Source: a bacterium (lineage in GTDB: Bacteria > Patescibacteria > JAEDAM01 > Absconditabacterales > Absconditicoccaceae). From it: DNA of 16,179 nucleotides. The stretch lies in contig JAFRZH010000025.1 in NCBI GenBank assembly GCA_017442645.1, forward strand, positions 1 through 16,179, in the 5' to 3' direction. Positions 16,120-16,179 of this stretch are shown here, one piece after another. Positions within the stretch are counted from its first letter, which is position 1. Every line of letters starts with the position of its first letter. A program made the position numbers and the translations under genes. Below the pieces are notes generated by a model. The model saw nothing but the letters and a program-made list of their open reading frames with translations, searched no databases and was not told the DNA's origin.

Positions 16120-16179
16120 ATGAAACTTTCAGAATGAGTACATAAAACACTAAATAAATTAAGAGGAAGACATCAATCA
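16120..16179 (+). CDS. 5' end of an unidentified gene, cut by the window edge
   Basis: Twenty codons from an ATG are open to the end of the window. They read MKLSEGVHKTLNKLRGRHQS and contain one UGA-Gly. The segment is basic and probably helical, with no signal peptide. It is too short to identify. A promoter with a consensus -10 lies 36 bases upstream. An overlapping 34-codon frame from ATG 16049 is less likely. Confidence 0.55.

Noticed and set aside
16049..16153. A 34-codon + strand frame near the right edge
   Set aside because: Its ATG lies upstream of a good TTGCAT-17-TATAAT promoter, and the frame soon stops while the frame from 16120 stays open.
1..16179. CRISPR array, transposase or integrase genes
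   Set aside because: I saw no regularly spaced direct repeats and no DDE, HUH or tyrosine-recombinase motifs. The mutL-tail duplication has no visible recombinase in the window.

Overview
The window is AT-rich (roughly 30% GC by eye) and uses a recoded genetic code in which UGA means glycine (translation table 25). Read with the standard code, nearly every gene is cut into pieces. Read with UGA as Gly, intact proteins appear, and the UGA codons fall on invariant glycines: the second Walker A of Der, motif 3 of LysRS, the KFGKT loop of TyrRS, the GPEGG motif of RsmE and the helix-turn-helix of a TetR protein. All 13 complete reading frames end in TAA; no TAG stop is used. This code is established for Candidatus Gracilibacteria (BD1-5) and Candidatus Absconditabacteria (SR1), small-genome, probably host-dependent bacteria. 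I cannot decide between the two from this window.

Layout. Positions 1-2116 run on the + strand: a short unidentified ORF fragment, a phosphorylase-superfamily protein preceded in frame by a Nudix-like tail, and a divergent thymidylate-kinase-like protein; this looks like nucleotide salvage. Positions 2129-9883 run on the - strand. In transcription order they hold mutL, a secreted cysteine-containing protein, a leftover copy of the mutL 3' end, tyrS, rsmE, a tRNA-Arg, a 45-residue ORF, a secreted lytic-transglycosylase-like protein and the ribosome-assembly GTPase der. A 290-base divergent region (9884-10173) carries alternative hairpins and a consensus promoter inside an inverted repeat. It precedes a 736-residue unidentified exported protein on the + strand (10174-12384). 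On the - strand follow ruvB and a TetR-family regulator, divergent from lysS (+). After a strong terminator the window ends in the first 20 codons of another + strand gene.

Together these are mostly core functions: translation (lysS, tyrS, rsmE, tRNA-Arg, der) and DNA repair (mutL, ruvB). Three exported proteins of little-known function are mixed in. The most unusual structure is the mutL 3' end. A complete mutL is followed by the secreted-protein gene, and directly after that gene's stop codon, in the same frame, lies a second copy of the last ~21 MutL codons. The two copies differ almost only at silent positions. This is the footprint expected if cargo DNA entered at the 3' end of mutL, restored the gene and displaced the resident tail. 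Also notable are a sharp gene-to-gene gradient in UGA-Gly use and the lack of recognisable Shine-Dalgarno sequences before essentially every start.
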